Assembly: GCA_017440805.1 (NCBI GenBank)
Contig: JAFSGN010000020.1
Span: forward strand, 1-39,231
Origin: Clostridia bacterium
GTDB lineage: Bacteria; Bacillota; Clostridia; Oscillospirales; SIG627
DNA length: 39,231 nt
Direction of reading: 5' to 3'
The position numbers and the translations under genes were made by a program. The notes under the pieces are model-generated. The model was not told the origin of the DNA, did not search any database, and was given only the letters and a program-made list of their open reading frames with translations. Positions 6,561 to 14,865 of this stretch are shown here, piece after piece. Position 1 is the stretch's first letter. The number at the start of each line of letters is the position of its first letter.

Positions 6561-7442
6561 ATGTTTTTTGATATACATGCACATATGTATAAATACCCCT
6601 ACCCTACAGAAGACGGCAGATTTCTCATGTCCACACCGGCACAGGTGTCGAAAAGGTATCAGGAACTCGATATTACGGGAGCGGCGATTTTGCCCATTTT
6701 AGGTCCCGAACTTTATGTTCCTCAGTCGGTTGGGGAGGTTATTGATATTGCTAATGAATCAGACGGCAAATATGTTGCTTTCTGTAATGTTGACCCCCGT
6801 GCACTGACTAATTCCTCTGATGCCCCTTTGGGAATTTTGCTGGAGCATTATAAAAAACTTGGTTGCCGTGGTATCGGCGAGGTTATGCCGAATCTTCCCT
6901 GGGAAGATTCGATGATGCAAAATCTTTTGAAATGTGTTGAAAAATCGGGGTTGCCGCTTATTTTTGATATAACGGCTAAACTCGGATATGAATACGGAAT
7001 ATATGATGATGCCGGTTTGCCCCAGTTGGAACGGTGTCTGGACAAATATCCCGATTTGGTATTCATCGGCCACGGTCCTGCGTTCTGGGCAGAAATTTCC
7101 GCCCTAAATGACCCTGCCGACCGTCTCGGATATCCCAGGTATAAAATTACAAAAGAGGGCAGAGTGGCGGAATTAATGCGTAAATATCCAAATTTGTGGG
7201 TGGATTTATCTGCAGGAAGCGGTGCAAATGCAATGCTGAGAGATATGGAGTATGCAGGTTTGTTTATGCGTGAATTCCACGACAGAATTCTCTTTGGTAC
7301 AGATATATGTTTCCATGACCAGAGTATTCTTCAACCTCAGATTCTCAGGGATTTGCTTGGTAACGGCAGTTTGACCGTAGAAATGTTTGAAAAAATTGCC
7401 CGTAAAAATGCGTATCGTTTACTTAAGATAGACCGGGAGTAA
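6561..7442 (+). CDS. Metal-dependent hydrolase, amidohydrolase-related TIM barrel
   Basis: A 293-aa protein of the amidohydrolase-2 (PF04909-like) family. It begins with the metal motif DIHAH, followed by GEVMP, LIFDI, the His motif IGHGP and the C-terminal catalytic Asp in FGTD. The family hydrolyses or decarboxylates small cyclic substrates, including lactones. AGAAAGG lies 9 bases before the start. It is transcribed alone, with a terminator at 7498, but its promoter matches the one driving the next operon, so it belongs to the same regulon. Lactone hydrolysis after sugar oxidation by the nearby oxidoreductase would fit, but that is inference. Confidence 0.82.
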   Translation: MFFDIHAHMYKYPYPTEDGRFLMSTPAQVSKRYQELDITGAAILPILGPELYVPQSVGEVIDIANESDGKYVAFCNVDPRALTNSSDAPLGILLEHYKKLGCRGIGEVMPNLPWEDSMMQNLLKCVEKSGLPLIFDITAKLGYEYGIYDDAGLPQLERCLDKYPDLVFIGHGPAFWAEISALNDPADRLGYPRYKITKEGRVAELMRKYPNLWVDLSAGSGANAMLRDMEYAGLFMREFHDRILFGTDICFHDQSILQPQILRDLLGNGSLTVEMFEKIARKNAYRLLKIDRE

Positions 7443-7497
7443 AGATGTTTTTTATGTGACGCGCATTTCTGAATCTGAATATCTTACATACAATACA

Positions 7498-7550
7498 AGC
7501 ATTGGTGTTTCAATCTCTGTTTTGCGGGTTGAAATATCAATGCTTTTTGT
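7498..7550 (+). terminator. Terminator of the hydrolase gene
   Basis: AAGCATTG pairs with CAATGCTT (7539-7546), with an inner stem TTTCAA/TTGAAA (7509-7514, 7530-7535), followed by TTTTGTTTT. Confidence 0.7.
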
Positions 7551-7599
7551 TTTAAAATATATTGTATTGATTAAAAAAACTGTTTAAAATCAAAAAAAG

Positions 7600-7679
7600 G
7601 TCAACACAGTTAAAAAACCAGATAATATAGTGACTTGTTTAATTACAGGAATTGTAATAAAATTATACTGTAGATGGTT
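7600..7679 (+). promoter_or_regulatory. Promoter with shared upstream element, copy 2
   Basis: GTCAACACAGTTAAAAAA (7600-7617) and ATTATACTGT (7662-7671) repeat the layout at 6345-6423 with the same 62-base offset. The core promoter is TTGTTT (7635-7640), 17 bp, TAAAAT (7658-7663). Both cores are imperfect, as expected for activator-dependent promoters. It drives the operon starting at 7740. Confidence 0.7.
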
Positions 7680-7739
7680 TAACTCATTTTTTCACGATAA
7701 ATCCCGGCTATACTAAGCATAATCAGGAGGAATAATATT

Positions 7740-9044
7740 ATGTCAGAATTAGCATTGTTCGGCGGAGAAAAGGCGGTAAAAACTCAAAACCCCGATATGA
7801 TTAAATGGCCCATTTATACTTCAGAGGAAGAAGAAGCGGTTTTAGATGTTTTAAGAAAGGCGTCTATGAGCGGTCTTGATGTAACAAGACAGTTTGAAAG
7901 AGAATTTGCAGAGTGGATGGGGATGGAATATGCATTGGCATTTAACAACGGCACAGCCTCATTGTTGGGTGCTATGTATGGTGTAGGTGTCAGAAAGGGA
8001 GATGAGATAATTTGCCCTTCCATCACTTACTGGGCATCCTGCACTCAGGCAATGTCACTTGGTGCTACAGTAGTCTTTGCAAATATTGATAAGAAAACAT
8101 TGTGTATTGACCCCGATGATATTGAAAGAAAAATTACAAAAAAGACAAAAGCAATTATGGTTGTGCATTATTTGTCTCATCCTGCGGATATGGACAGAAT
8201 AATGGAAATTGCGGCTAAATACAATGTTAAAGTTATCGAGGATGTATCTCATGCACAGGGCGGTATGTATAAAGGTAAAAAACTAGGTACATTTGGTGAT
8301 GTTGCGGCTATGTCGCTGATGACGGGAAAATCATTCGCCATAGGCGAAGGCGGTATGCTTGTGACCAATAACAGAGAGATATACGAACATGCAATTGCCA
8401 CCGGAACTTATGAAAGATTTAATGACAGCGAAATCACTTGCGAAGACTTAAGACCTTTTACAGGTCTTCCGCTTATCGGCAATAAACACAGAATGCATCA
8501 GATGAGTTCGGCAGTTGGCAGAGTACAACTTAAATATTATGATGAAAGATGTGCAGAAATCCGGAAAGCAATGAACTATTTCTGGGATTTGCTTGATGGA
8601 GTCCCCGGACTGAGAGCACACAGAGTTGATGAAACTACCGGTTCTACCATGGCAGGATTTTATGCGGCACACGGAATTTATGTTGCCGAGGAATTGGGCG
8701 GACTTTCCATAACAAGATTTTGCGAGGCTGTTCGTGCAGAGGGTGTTGATTGTTGTTACCCCGGTTGTAATGCGGCACTTCATACACACGCATTGTTCCA
8801 GATAGCCGATGTATACGGTGACGGAAAACCCATAAGAATAGCAAACTCGGATGAGGACATCAGAAAATATGACGATAACCTGGCGTCTGCTGAGGAAATC
8901 GGTGCAATGATATACTGGATTCCGTGGCTTAAGAAATTTATTCCCAGTGAAATAGAGGAATATGCAATACCTGTTTATTATATGAATGCAGTAAAAAAAG
9001 CCTATGAAACAGGCGAAAAAGTGGAAATAGAATATTTGAAATAA
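7740..9044 (+). CDS. DegT/DnrJ/EryC1/StrS-family PLP aminotransferase
   Basis: A 434-aa fold-type I PLP enzyme that usually transaminates keto-sugars with glutamate or glutamine. Asp168 (VIEDVSHAQGG) should contact the PLP ring nitrogen, and Lys197 in MTGKSFAIGEGG is the expected Schiff-base lysine. The N-terminal half holds the substrate-binding loop (AFNNGTASLLGAMYG). The family is best known from amino-sugar biosynthesis, but here it is the first gene of an operon with NagB-like and NagA-like degradative enzymes, so it may run in the deaminating direction on an amino sugar. AGGAGGA lies 7 bases before the start. It is followed by the deaminase gene after 17 bases. Confidence 0.87.
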   Translation: MSELALFGGEKAVKTQNPDMIKWPIYTSEEEEAVLDVLRKASMSGLDVTRQFEREFAEWMGMEYALAFNNGTASLLGAMYGVGVRKGDEIICPSITYWASCTQAMSLGATVVFANIDKKTLCIDPDDIERKITKKTKAIMVVHYLSHPADMDRIMEIAAKYNVKVIEDVSHAQGGMYKGKKLGTFGDVAAMSLMTGKSFAIGEGGMLVTNNREIYEHAIATGTYERFNDSEITCEDLRPFTGLPLIGNKHRMHQMSSAVGRVQLKYYDERCAEIRKAMNYFWDLLDGVPGLRAHRVDETTGSTMAGFYAAHGIYVAEELGGLSITRFCEAVRAEGVDCCYPGCNAALHTHALFQIADVYGDGKPIRIANSDEDIRKYDDNLASAEEIGAMIYWIPWLKKFIPSEIEEYAIPVYYMNAVKKAYETGEKVEIEYLK

Positions 9045-9061
9045 TTAATGAGGAGAAAAAA

Positions 9062-9823
9062 ATGAAAACAATCTTAAAAGATAAGTTGACTGTAGAAATT
9101 TACGATACCCGTGCACAAATGGGGGAGGCTGCAGGAAAAAAAGCGGCAGAAACAATAAGAAAATGTCTTTCCGAGAAAGATACGGTTAATATAATCTTTG
9201 CGGCTGCTCCTTCTCAGAACGAGATGCTTGCAACTCTTATAAAAGAGGAAAATATTGACTGGACACGAATAAATGCATTCCATATGGATGAATATATCGG
9301 TCTTTCTGCTGATGCACCGCAAGGGTTTGGTAACTTTTTAAAGGAGCATATTTTTGCCCATCTTCCCTTTAAATCGGTAAATTATATTGATTGTACTGCA
9401 ACAGACATTGATGACGAGTGCCGTAGATATACCGGTTTATTAAAGAATAACCCTGTTGACATAGTTCTTCTTGGAATCGGAGAAAATGGCCATATTGCTT
9501 TTAATGACCCACATGTTGCCGACTTTAATGATGAGAAAACAGTAAAATCAGTGGAACTTGACAATGTTTGCCGTATGCAGCAGGTCAACGACGGTTGCTT
9601 TGAAACACTGGAGCAGGTACCCAAATATGCAATTACACTTACCATTCCTGCTTTGACTTCTGCAAAATATATGGTTTGCACAGTTCCTGCGGCGACAAAG
9701 GCATGGGCAGTTGAAAAAACCGTCAACGGTGAAATAACCGAAGAATGCCCTGCAACAATTATGAGAAAACACAATAATGCCATTATGTATTGTGACAATG
9801 ACAGCGGAAAAGACTTGTTATGA
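9062..9823 (+). CDS. Glucosamine-6-phosphate deaminase-like protein (NagB family, variant active site)
   Basis: A 253-aa protein of the NagB/6-phosphogluconolactonase fold. The NagB motif FHMDEY (Asp76) is present. The second motif reads GENGHIAFNDP (141-150) where E. coli NagB has NDGHIAFNEP, so the Asp equivalent to Asp141 is Asn142 and the Glu equivalent to Glu148 is Asp149; His144 is kept. The family isomerises and deaminates glucosamine-6-phosphate to fructose-6-phosphate. The paired changes mark a divergent subgroup that may use another amino-sugar phosphate or different chemistry. Its stop overlaps the start of the nagA-like gene (ATGA). GAGGAG precedes the start. Confidence 0.82.
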   Translation: MKTILKDKLTVEIYDTRAQMGEAAGKKAAETIRKCLSEKDTVNIIFAAAPSQNEMLATLIKEENIDWTRINAFHMDEYIGLSADAPQGFGNFLKEHIFAHLPFKSVNYIDCTATDIDDECRRYTGLLKNNPVDIVLLGIGENGHIAFNDPHVADFNDEKTVKSVELDNVCRMQQVNDGCFETLEQVPKYAITLTIPALTSAKYMVCTVPAATKAWAVEKTVNGEITEECPATIMRKHNNAIMYCDNDSGKDLL

Positions 9824-10977
9824 TTACAAAAATTTCAAACGGAAAAATAATAACCGAAAACGAAATTCTGAAAGATAAAAACCTGTATATACAGGACGGG
9901 ATAATAAAGGAAATCACATCACGGGATATTTCCTGTGATAATGTAATTGATGCTGAGGGGATGTATATATCGCCGGGTTTTATTGATATGCATCTTCATG
10001 GAGGTGCGGGGCATGATTTTGCCGACGGAAATCCAGATGCTGTATCAGAAATAGCCTGTTACCACTGTAAGCATGGGAGTACTACAATTTTTCCGACAAC
10101 ACTTTCTGCCTCTTATGAAAATATCGTAAAATCATTATCTGCCATAAAATATGCGATTAATTCGGGGAATATTGTTTCCAATATCAGCGGGGTACATCTT
10201 GAGGGACCGTATTTTTCAAAAAAACAATCCGGTGCGCAAAACCCCTGTTTTATAACCGCCCCCGTGAAAAAGGATTACAAAAGAATTCTTGAAGATTACG
10301 GAGATGTTATCAGACGCTGGAGTTTTGCACCGGAACTTGAAGGTTCAATGGAATTTGTTCAGGAACTTTTCAAAAGCGGTGTTATCGGCTCATTTGCCCA
10401 TAGTGATGCGACATATGACGAGATTATTGAATTATATAAAAAAGGCGTCAGGTTAATTACACATTTTTATTCCTGTATATCAACCATTACACGAAAAAAA
10501 GGTGTGAGAATACTTGGCATGACCGAATTCGGTTATTTGCATGACGATGTTTTTGTTGAGGCAATAGCAGACGGTTGTCATATACCTGTGGATTTGTTTA
10601 AACTTCTGTATAAAATCAAAGGCAGAGACAAAATTTGTTTAGTAACCGATGCCATGCGTTGCAGCGGTGTTGATGATGAAATTTCCGAAATAGGCGGTGT
10701 TCCGTGCAAAATTAAAAACGGAGTTGCTTATCTTATGGACGAAAGTGCCTTTGCAGGCAGCATTGCCACAACCGACAGGCTTGTTCGTTTTTGCGTTAAG
10801 CAGGCGGGGATAGACTTATGCAGTGCAATCAAAATGATAACCGCAAATCCTGCCGAGGTAATGTGTCTTAAAAACAAAGGAAGAATCAAAACAGGTTTTG
10901 ATGCAGATTTAGTTATCTTTGATGAGAACATAAATGTAAAAAAAGTTATGGTAAACGGCAGTGAAATTAAAATTTAA
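9820..10977 (+). CDS. N-acetylglucosamine-6-phosphate deacetylase-like protein (NagA family)
   Basis: A 385-aa amidohydrolase of the NagA family, which removes acetate from N-acetylamino-sugar phosphates. Metal and catalytic residues are visible: His58 and His60 (DMHLHGG), Glu128 (GVHLEGPYF), His194 (SFAHSDAT), His215 (ITHFYSC) and Asp277 (VTDAM). Typical NagA has THLFNAM or THLYNAM where this has THFYSCIST, so a residue that normally helps bind the sugar phosphate is replaced. It is translationally coupled to the NagB-like gene. Together the pair would deacetylate and then deaminate one substrate, possibly not GlcNAc-6-phosphate itself. Confidence 0.85.
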   Translation: MITKISNGKIITENEILKDKNLYIQDGIIKEITSRDISCDNVIDAEGMYISPGFIDMHLHGGAGHDFADGNPDAVSEIACYHCKHGSTTIFPTTLSASYENIVKSLSAIKYAINSGNIVSNISGVHLEGPYFSKKQSGAQNPCFITAPVKKDYKRILEDYGDVIRRWSFAPELEGSMEFVQELFKSGVIGSFAHSDATYDEIIELYKKGVRLITHFYSCISTITRKKGVRILGMTEFGYLHDDVFVEAIADGCHIPVDLFKLLYKIKGRDKICLVTDAMRCSGVDDEISEIGGVPCKIKNGVAYLMDESAFAGSIATTDRLVRFCVKQAGIDLCSAIKMITANPAEVMCLKNKGRIKTGFDADLVIFDENINVKKVMVNGSEIKI

Positions 10978-11034
10978 TTCAATATATTGTCTTCGGGATA
11001 TTATTAATAAAATGTTTTTTACCGGGAGAATTTT

Positions 11035-12027
11035 ATGAATGATAAAATTATTAATATTGCATTTGCAGGTTTAAGACACGGACATATTTTCGTGCTTTAT
11101 AACATGGCAAAAGAAAACAAGTTTTATAATATAACCGGGGCTTTTGAGTCGGATGAAAATTCCAAAAAGACATCACGGGAAATGGGAGTAATCATTAATT
11201 ACAACAGTTATGAAGAACTTCTTGACGATACAAGAGTTGATGTTGTTGCTCTGGGCGGATGTTACGGTCAGAGAGGGCAGATGGCCATAGATGCTTTAAA
11301 GGCAGGTAAACATGTAATTGCCGATAAGCCTTTGTGTACGGAAATGTCAGAACTTGACCTGATTGAGAAACTCTCAAAAGAAAAAAATCTTTTGGTGAGT
11401 TGTATGTTTACAATGCGTTTTGAAAAGAAAATAAACGCCGTAAAAAAACTTTACGAAAGCGGAAAACTCGGCGAAATCAACAATGTAACTTTCGGCGGTC
11501 AGCATCCGTTGCAGTATGGCAGAAGACCAATGTGGTATTTTGAAGAGGGAGAACACGGCGGTGTTATAAATGATATTGCAATTCATGGTATAGATGTTCT
11601 TTATTATGCTTTCGGAATGAAAATAAAGGATATATTGGCAGCAAGGTGCTGGAATAAATATGCCGAGGAACAACCGGACTTTAAAGACAGTGCACAGTTT
11701 ATGCTTACTGCAGACAATGGTGCAGGAATTGTAGCCGATGTTTCTTATGCTATACCCGATGGTGTGGAGTTTAATTTGCCGTATTACTGGCAGTTTTATG
11801 TGTGGGGAACAAAGGGAACAGTCAGATTTTCTCTCAATGAAAATGAATCGTATTATTATATTTCAGGTGAGAAACAGCATTTTGTTCTGGATGAACAGGA
11901 GTGTGAGACAGACTACCTTACGGATTTTTATAATCTGTATCTCGGCAGGAAAAATGTCGTTTTGCCCGTTACAGATTCACTTTATGCAACGCGAACCACA
12001 CTGCAAATTCAGAAAAAGTCCGAATAA
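11035..12027 (+). CDS. Gfo/Idh/MocA-family NAD(P)-dependent oxidoreductase
   Basis: A 330-aa oxidoreductase with an N-terminal Rossmann domain. The nucleotide-binding loop reads GLRHGHIF rather than the common GxGxxG, a recognisable subgroup form. Further features are the DKP motif (VIADKPLCTEM), matching the family's EKP, and a C-terminal sugar-binding domain with His in IAIHGIDVLYYAFG. Members oxidise or reduce sugar hydroxyl groups, often making the keto-sugar used by a DegT aminotransferase. It lies 57 bases behind the NagA-like gene with its own GGGAGA site and no terminator between, so it is probably the last gene of the 7740-12027 operon. Confidence 0.87.
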   Translation: MNDKIINIAFAGLRHGHIFVLYNMAKENKFYNITGAFESDENSKKTSREMGVIINYNSYEELLDDTRVDVVALGGCYGQRGQMAIDALKAGKHVIADKPLCTEMSELDLIEKLSKEKNLLVSCMFTMRFEKKINAVKKLYESGKLGEINNVTFGGQHPLQYGRRPMWYFEEGEHGGVINDIAIHGIDVLYYAFGMKIKDILAARCWNKYAEEQPDFKDSAQFMLTADNGAGIVADVSYAIPDGVEFNLPYYWQFYVWGTKGTVRFSLNENESYYYISGEKQHFVLDEQECETDYLTDFYNLYLGRKNVVLPVTDSLYATRTTLQIQKKSE

Positions 12028-12094
12028 AATAGTTTTTATTCCGAAAAATTATTCTTTACAATGTTTATACGAATATTTAAGCAGAATTATAAAA

Positions 12095-12124
12095 TCACCG
12101 CCTGACTCAAATATCAGGCGGTGA
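12095..12124. terminator. Bidirectional terminator between convergent operons
   Basis: TCACCGCCTGA (12095-12105) pairs perfectly with TCAGGCGGTGA (12114-12124) across an 8-base loop, with T-rich sequence after it. It separates the oxidoreductase from sdpI on the opposite strand. Confidence 0.75.
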
Positions 12125-12141
12125 CTTTACTTTTCTGATTT

Positions 12142-13233
12142 TTATTGTTTGTTGTATGTTCTTTTTGTCAGTGTGTCATAAATCTTTCGTGTTTCCTGTG
12201 CATTCTTCATTCCTATAACTAAAATATTTTCATCTGATTTCAGGACTATAAACTCCTTTGCATCTGTATAAGCATATAAGGTGTATGAGCCGAACTCGTC
12301 GTTTTGAAAAATGCCCATGGACAGTTTTGCCGAACCAAAACCGTTTTTTCTGAACCCTGTATCAAAATAATCCCGGTATTCAATTGTGTCAATTTCGGAA
12401 TAATCTGTTTTGACATCAAACCAATAGGTAGCATTTATTTTGAAAAAGGTGTCCTCGCAGTATACCTGTATTTTCCCGGTAAACATTAATACAGTTGCAA
12501 AGCACAGGATAATAATTCCCAAAAAAGCGGAAATTTTTATGGCAGTTTTTTCTTTTTTGCCGCAAGGTACAGATTTATACTCAATTCCTTCTTTCCTGTG
12601 TTTGCGGTAAATAAGAAATGAATAAAATACAGGGGCAATTATTGCAGCCATGAGTATACACATGGTAACTCCGAACATAAGAGAAAATGGCAGAAATGCA
12701 CATAACATCATAAGAAGTCCGCCAATAACCCATATTTTACCGCCGAACCGATGGGTTTTGTTCCAGTTTTCCTGGTTGCAAAGAGTCCAGAAAACCTTGA
12801 TACCAAAAGTCTTGTTTTGTTTTGTCTTTGGCAGATAGTTCCCTGTAAAAATCAGGAAAATTCCAAGAAGTACCGGTAATAATAAATTGAAATCAAGTTC
12901 TTTTCCGAGAGCAACACTATATGTCAATCCGTTTGTAAAAAGGGATAAAAACGGAATTATCCAGAAAATGACATTCAGTGCCTTGGAATTCTGTTCTCTC
13001 TGTTTTTGGTCATTTAAAGTGAAAAATAAACAAATAAAGTGAATAAGAAGAAAAATCAGCGGAATTCCGAAAATGGTAAAAATTTTTCCGCTTGCTCTAT
13101 CTGCCACTCCGTCGGCCCCCCAATGTGTTGCCATCATATGAGGAAGTTCGTTCCACATAATAACCCCAAAAAGAGCAGGAAGTAAAATAATTGCAGACGA
13201 AATTATAATTTTAAATTTGTTTTTTTTCAACAT
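12142..13233 (-). CDS. sdpI: SdpI-like DUF1648 membrane protein
   Basis: About 363 aa and strongly hydrophobic, with around eight predicted membrane segments. The N-terminal DUF1648 signature is present (LPHMMATHWGADGVAD). A central segment matches the SdpI family (TGNYLPKTKQNKTFGIK), and the C-terminal 100 residues look extracytoplasmic. In Bacillus subtilis, SdpI gives immunity to the SdpC toxin and also sequesters SdpR at the membrane. I place the start at 13233, 9 bases after GGGAG; ATG 13239 is in frame but only 3 bases away. The gene overlaps sdpR and is co-transcribed with it. No sdpABC toxin genes are in the window, so its ligand is unknown. Confidence 0.8.
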   Translation of the reverse strand: MLKKNKFKIIISSAIILLPALFGVIMWNELPHMMATHWGADGVADRASGKIFTIFGIPLIFLLIHFICLFFTLNDQKQREQNSKALNVIFWIIPFLSLFTNGLTYSVALGKELDFNLLLPVLLGIFLIFTGNYLPKTKQNKTFGIKVFWTLCNQENWNKTHRFGGKIWVIGGLLMMLCAFLPFSLMFGVTMCILMAAIIAPVFYSFLIYRKHRKEGIEYKSVPCGKKEKTAIKISAFLGIIILCFATVLMFTGKIQVYCEDTFFKINATYWFDVKTDYSEIDTIEYRDYFDTGFRKNGFGSAKLSMGIFQNDEFGSYTLYAYTDAKEFIVLKSDENILVIGMKNAQETRKIYDTLTKRTYNKQ

Positions 13234-13501
13234 TCTCATCAACTCCCTTCAAATCTACAACCCAGAGTATAGTTTCCTCCAAAACAGATGTATTTATTTC
13301 GTAAATAATAAATTTTCCGTTTCGTGTATCTCTTATCAAGTCGGCTTGCTTCAAAACAGACAGATGTCTTGAAATGGATGGTGCTGTTACCGGAAAATGT
13401 TCGGTGATTTCACCTGCCGATAACGGACCCTTTTTCAGCATGTTAAGAATTTCCCTGCGAATAGGGTCACTGAGTGCTTTAAAGGTCTGTTGCAGTCCCA
13501 T
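13211..13501 (-). CDS. sdpR: ArsR/SdpR-family winged-helix repressor
   Basis: A 96-aa ArsR-family repressor. The winged helix-turn-helix covers most of it (ALSDPIRREILNMLKKGPLS, then FPVTAPSISRHLSVLKQADL), with the beta-wing at RDTRNGKFIIYEI. No metal-binding cysteines are seen, as in SdpR rather than metal-sensing ArsR proteins. It overlaps the downstream sdpI gene, the arrangement of the sdpRI autoregulated signalling pair. A perfect operator overlaps its own transcription start, and GGGAGG precedes the start codon. Repression is probably relieved when SdpI binds its ligand and captures the repressor. Confidence 0.87.
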   Translation of the reverse strand: MGLQQTFKALSDPIRREILNMLKKGPLSAGEITEHFPVTAPSISRHLSVLKQADLIRDTRNGKFIIYEINTSVLEETILWVVDLKGVDENVEKKQI

Positions 13502-13514
13502 GATATAACCTCCC

Positions 13515-13570
13515 TTAACAATTAACCTAATTGTTAATTATATTATACATAAATCATTATTTTTTGTCAA
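13515..13570 (-). promoter_or_regulatory. sdpRI promoter and perfect palindromic operator
   Basis: On the minus strand, TTGACA (13565-13570), 17 bp and TATAAT (13542-13547) form a full-consensus promoter. Directly downstream, across the expected start of transcription, lies TTAACAATTA-ggt-TAATTGTTAA (13515-13537), an inverted repeat with perfect 10-bp arms. It is an obvious site for the ArsR-type repressor. Confidence 0.85.
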
Positions 13571-13611
13571 GAGAATCATACAGAAGTTAAAAATAAATTA
13601 AAAATCGCAAT

Positions 13612-13666
13612 CAAAAGTGCCATGCACCCCAAAGGTTAGACACTTTTGGGGCGCATGGCACTTTTG
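13612..13666. terminator. Long hairpin terminator after the minus-strand sugar operon
   Basis: CAAAAGTGCCATGC (13612-13625) pairs with GCATGGCACTTTTG (13653-13666), and an inner stem CCCCAAA/TTTTGGGG continues it. On the minus strand a T-run follows a few bases later. It lies between the end of the sugar operon at 13688 and the sdpR promoter. Confidence 0.75.
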
Positions 13667-13687
13667 CGTATTTCAAGAAGTGTATGG

Positions 13688-14848
13688 TTACTTTAAATTA
13701 CGGTAAATCTCGTCAAGACTCATTCCGTCGGATGGGATAAAGGTGCGCCAATAATTAACAGATGTCTTGATACTGTCCACTATATTGAAGTTTTTCTCCG
13801 CCGTCGGATAGAACATTTCGAGCGTCAGATAAATCTTGTCAACTGCAGGTGGCATATCTGCCTCGGGTGCTTTGCTGTAACTTTCATAAAGAGCCGTAAT
13901 AAGCTTTTCACCCGTAATAATACCTGTTGCATTGTTTTTGTCGGAAAAGTCCTTGTGCGAAGATGAATTGTTATCCGTTTGCTGAAGATGGATTATCGGT
14001 GAATATCTTCCGATGCGGCGGATCCATTCCCATGTATTCGAGTCCTCCTCGCTAGAGAAAAGATGCGGTGTGGTACTCACTATATCAAGGATATCGGCCA
14101 CAGCCTTTTCCTTTGAGATATTACCGTTTATTGCCGCGTAAAGAACACGGTAAGCCTCGTCGCATCCAACATATACGCTTGTCTTATTCTCGATGGCGGT
14201 GCGGATAGTTTCCTCTGTCGGCATTGGGAACTTTTTCTGACCGCACTGATGTCCTGTATCGATTGTTAAATACAGCGGGGCCTTCGTACTGACCGATTTG
14301 ATTAGGTACTCTGCGTCGGTTATGCGCCAAGGATATTGGTTTGGGGTGTACATCTGTTCAAGAGAGGGGATAACGCCGTTATTCTTACAGTGGGTTGCTG
14401 TTTTCTGAAGCTGGGAAACCAGAATTTCCACATATTCCTGATACTTATCTGCACTTTGAAGCACAGATGTGTCAAACGCATGACAGAAAAAGCCAACTAT
14501 TGCACCGAAATTGGCGGCATTTTTTATGTGCGGATAAATCCACTCCTCAAGAAAACGCTTGCGACAGCGCTCATCCGTATGAGTGAGCCCGAGAGTGGAA
14601 TATGTTCCGTGTCCGGTATAAACGCTCGAAATACTCAGACCGTGTTCGCTTGTGCACTTTTGAGTGATTTTCTGCCAATCTGCGAGATAATCCTTATTGT
14701 GATAAAGCATATCACATTCGGTGTCAGCACTGCTTTCTACATACGAAAGACCACACTCGCTAATGATTTTCGACCAGGCTTCCGGTTTTGTCCACCGTTT
14801 TGTAGCAAAGCAATTGTCAATGGCTAAATATATTTTTGGATATTTCAT
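13688..14848 (-). CDS. TIM-barrel sugar isomerase-like protein
   Basis: A 386-aa protein with a xylose isomerase-like TIM-barrel pattern: Glu in IPSLEQMY, Asp and His in LTIDTGHQ, His in PIIHLQQTDNN and a C-terminal Glu in LTLEMFYP are at the positions expected for metal binding. It is longer than the 280-aa isomerases because of loops around 210-310. I cannot name the substrate. It is the last gene of a three-gene minus-strand operon behind a class II aldolase, 17 bases downstream. A good AGGAG lies 24 bases away, within the end of the aldolase gene, and the site near the ATG is weak, so translation may be coupled. Confidence 0.75.
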   Translation of the reverse strand: MKYPKIYLAIDNCFATKRWTKPEAWSKIISECGLSYVESSADTECDMLYHNKDYLADWQKITQKCTSEHGLSISSVYTGHGTYSTLGLTHTDERCRKRFLEEWIYPHIKNAANFGAIVGFFCHAFDTSVLQSADKYQEYVEILVSQLQKTATHCKNNGVIPSLEQMYTPNQYPWRITDAEYLIKSVSTKAPLYLTIDTGHQCGQKKFPMPTEETIRTAIENKTSVYVGCDEAYRVLYAAINGNISKEKAVADILDIVSTTPHLFSSEEDSNTWEWIRRIGRYSPIIHLQQTDNNSSSHKDFSDKNNATGIITGEKLITALYESYSKAPEADMPPAVDKIYLTLEMFYPTAEKNFNIVDSIKTSVNYWRTFIPSDGMSLDEIYRNLK

Positions 14849-14865
14849 AATTATTTCTATTGTAA

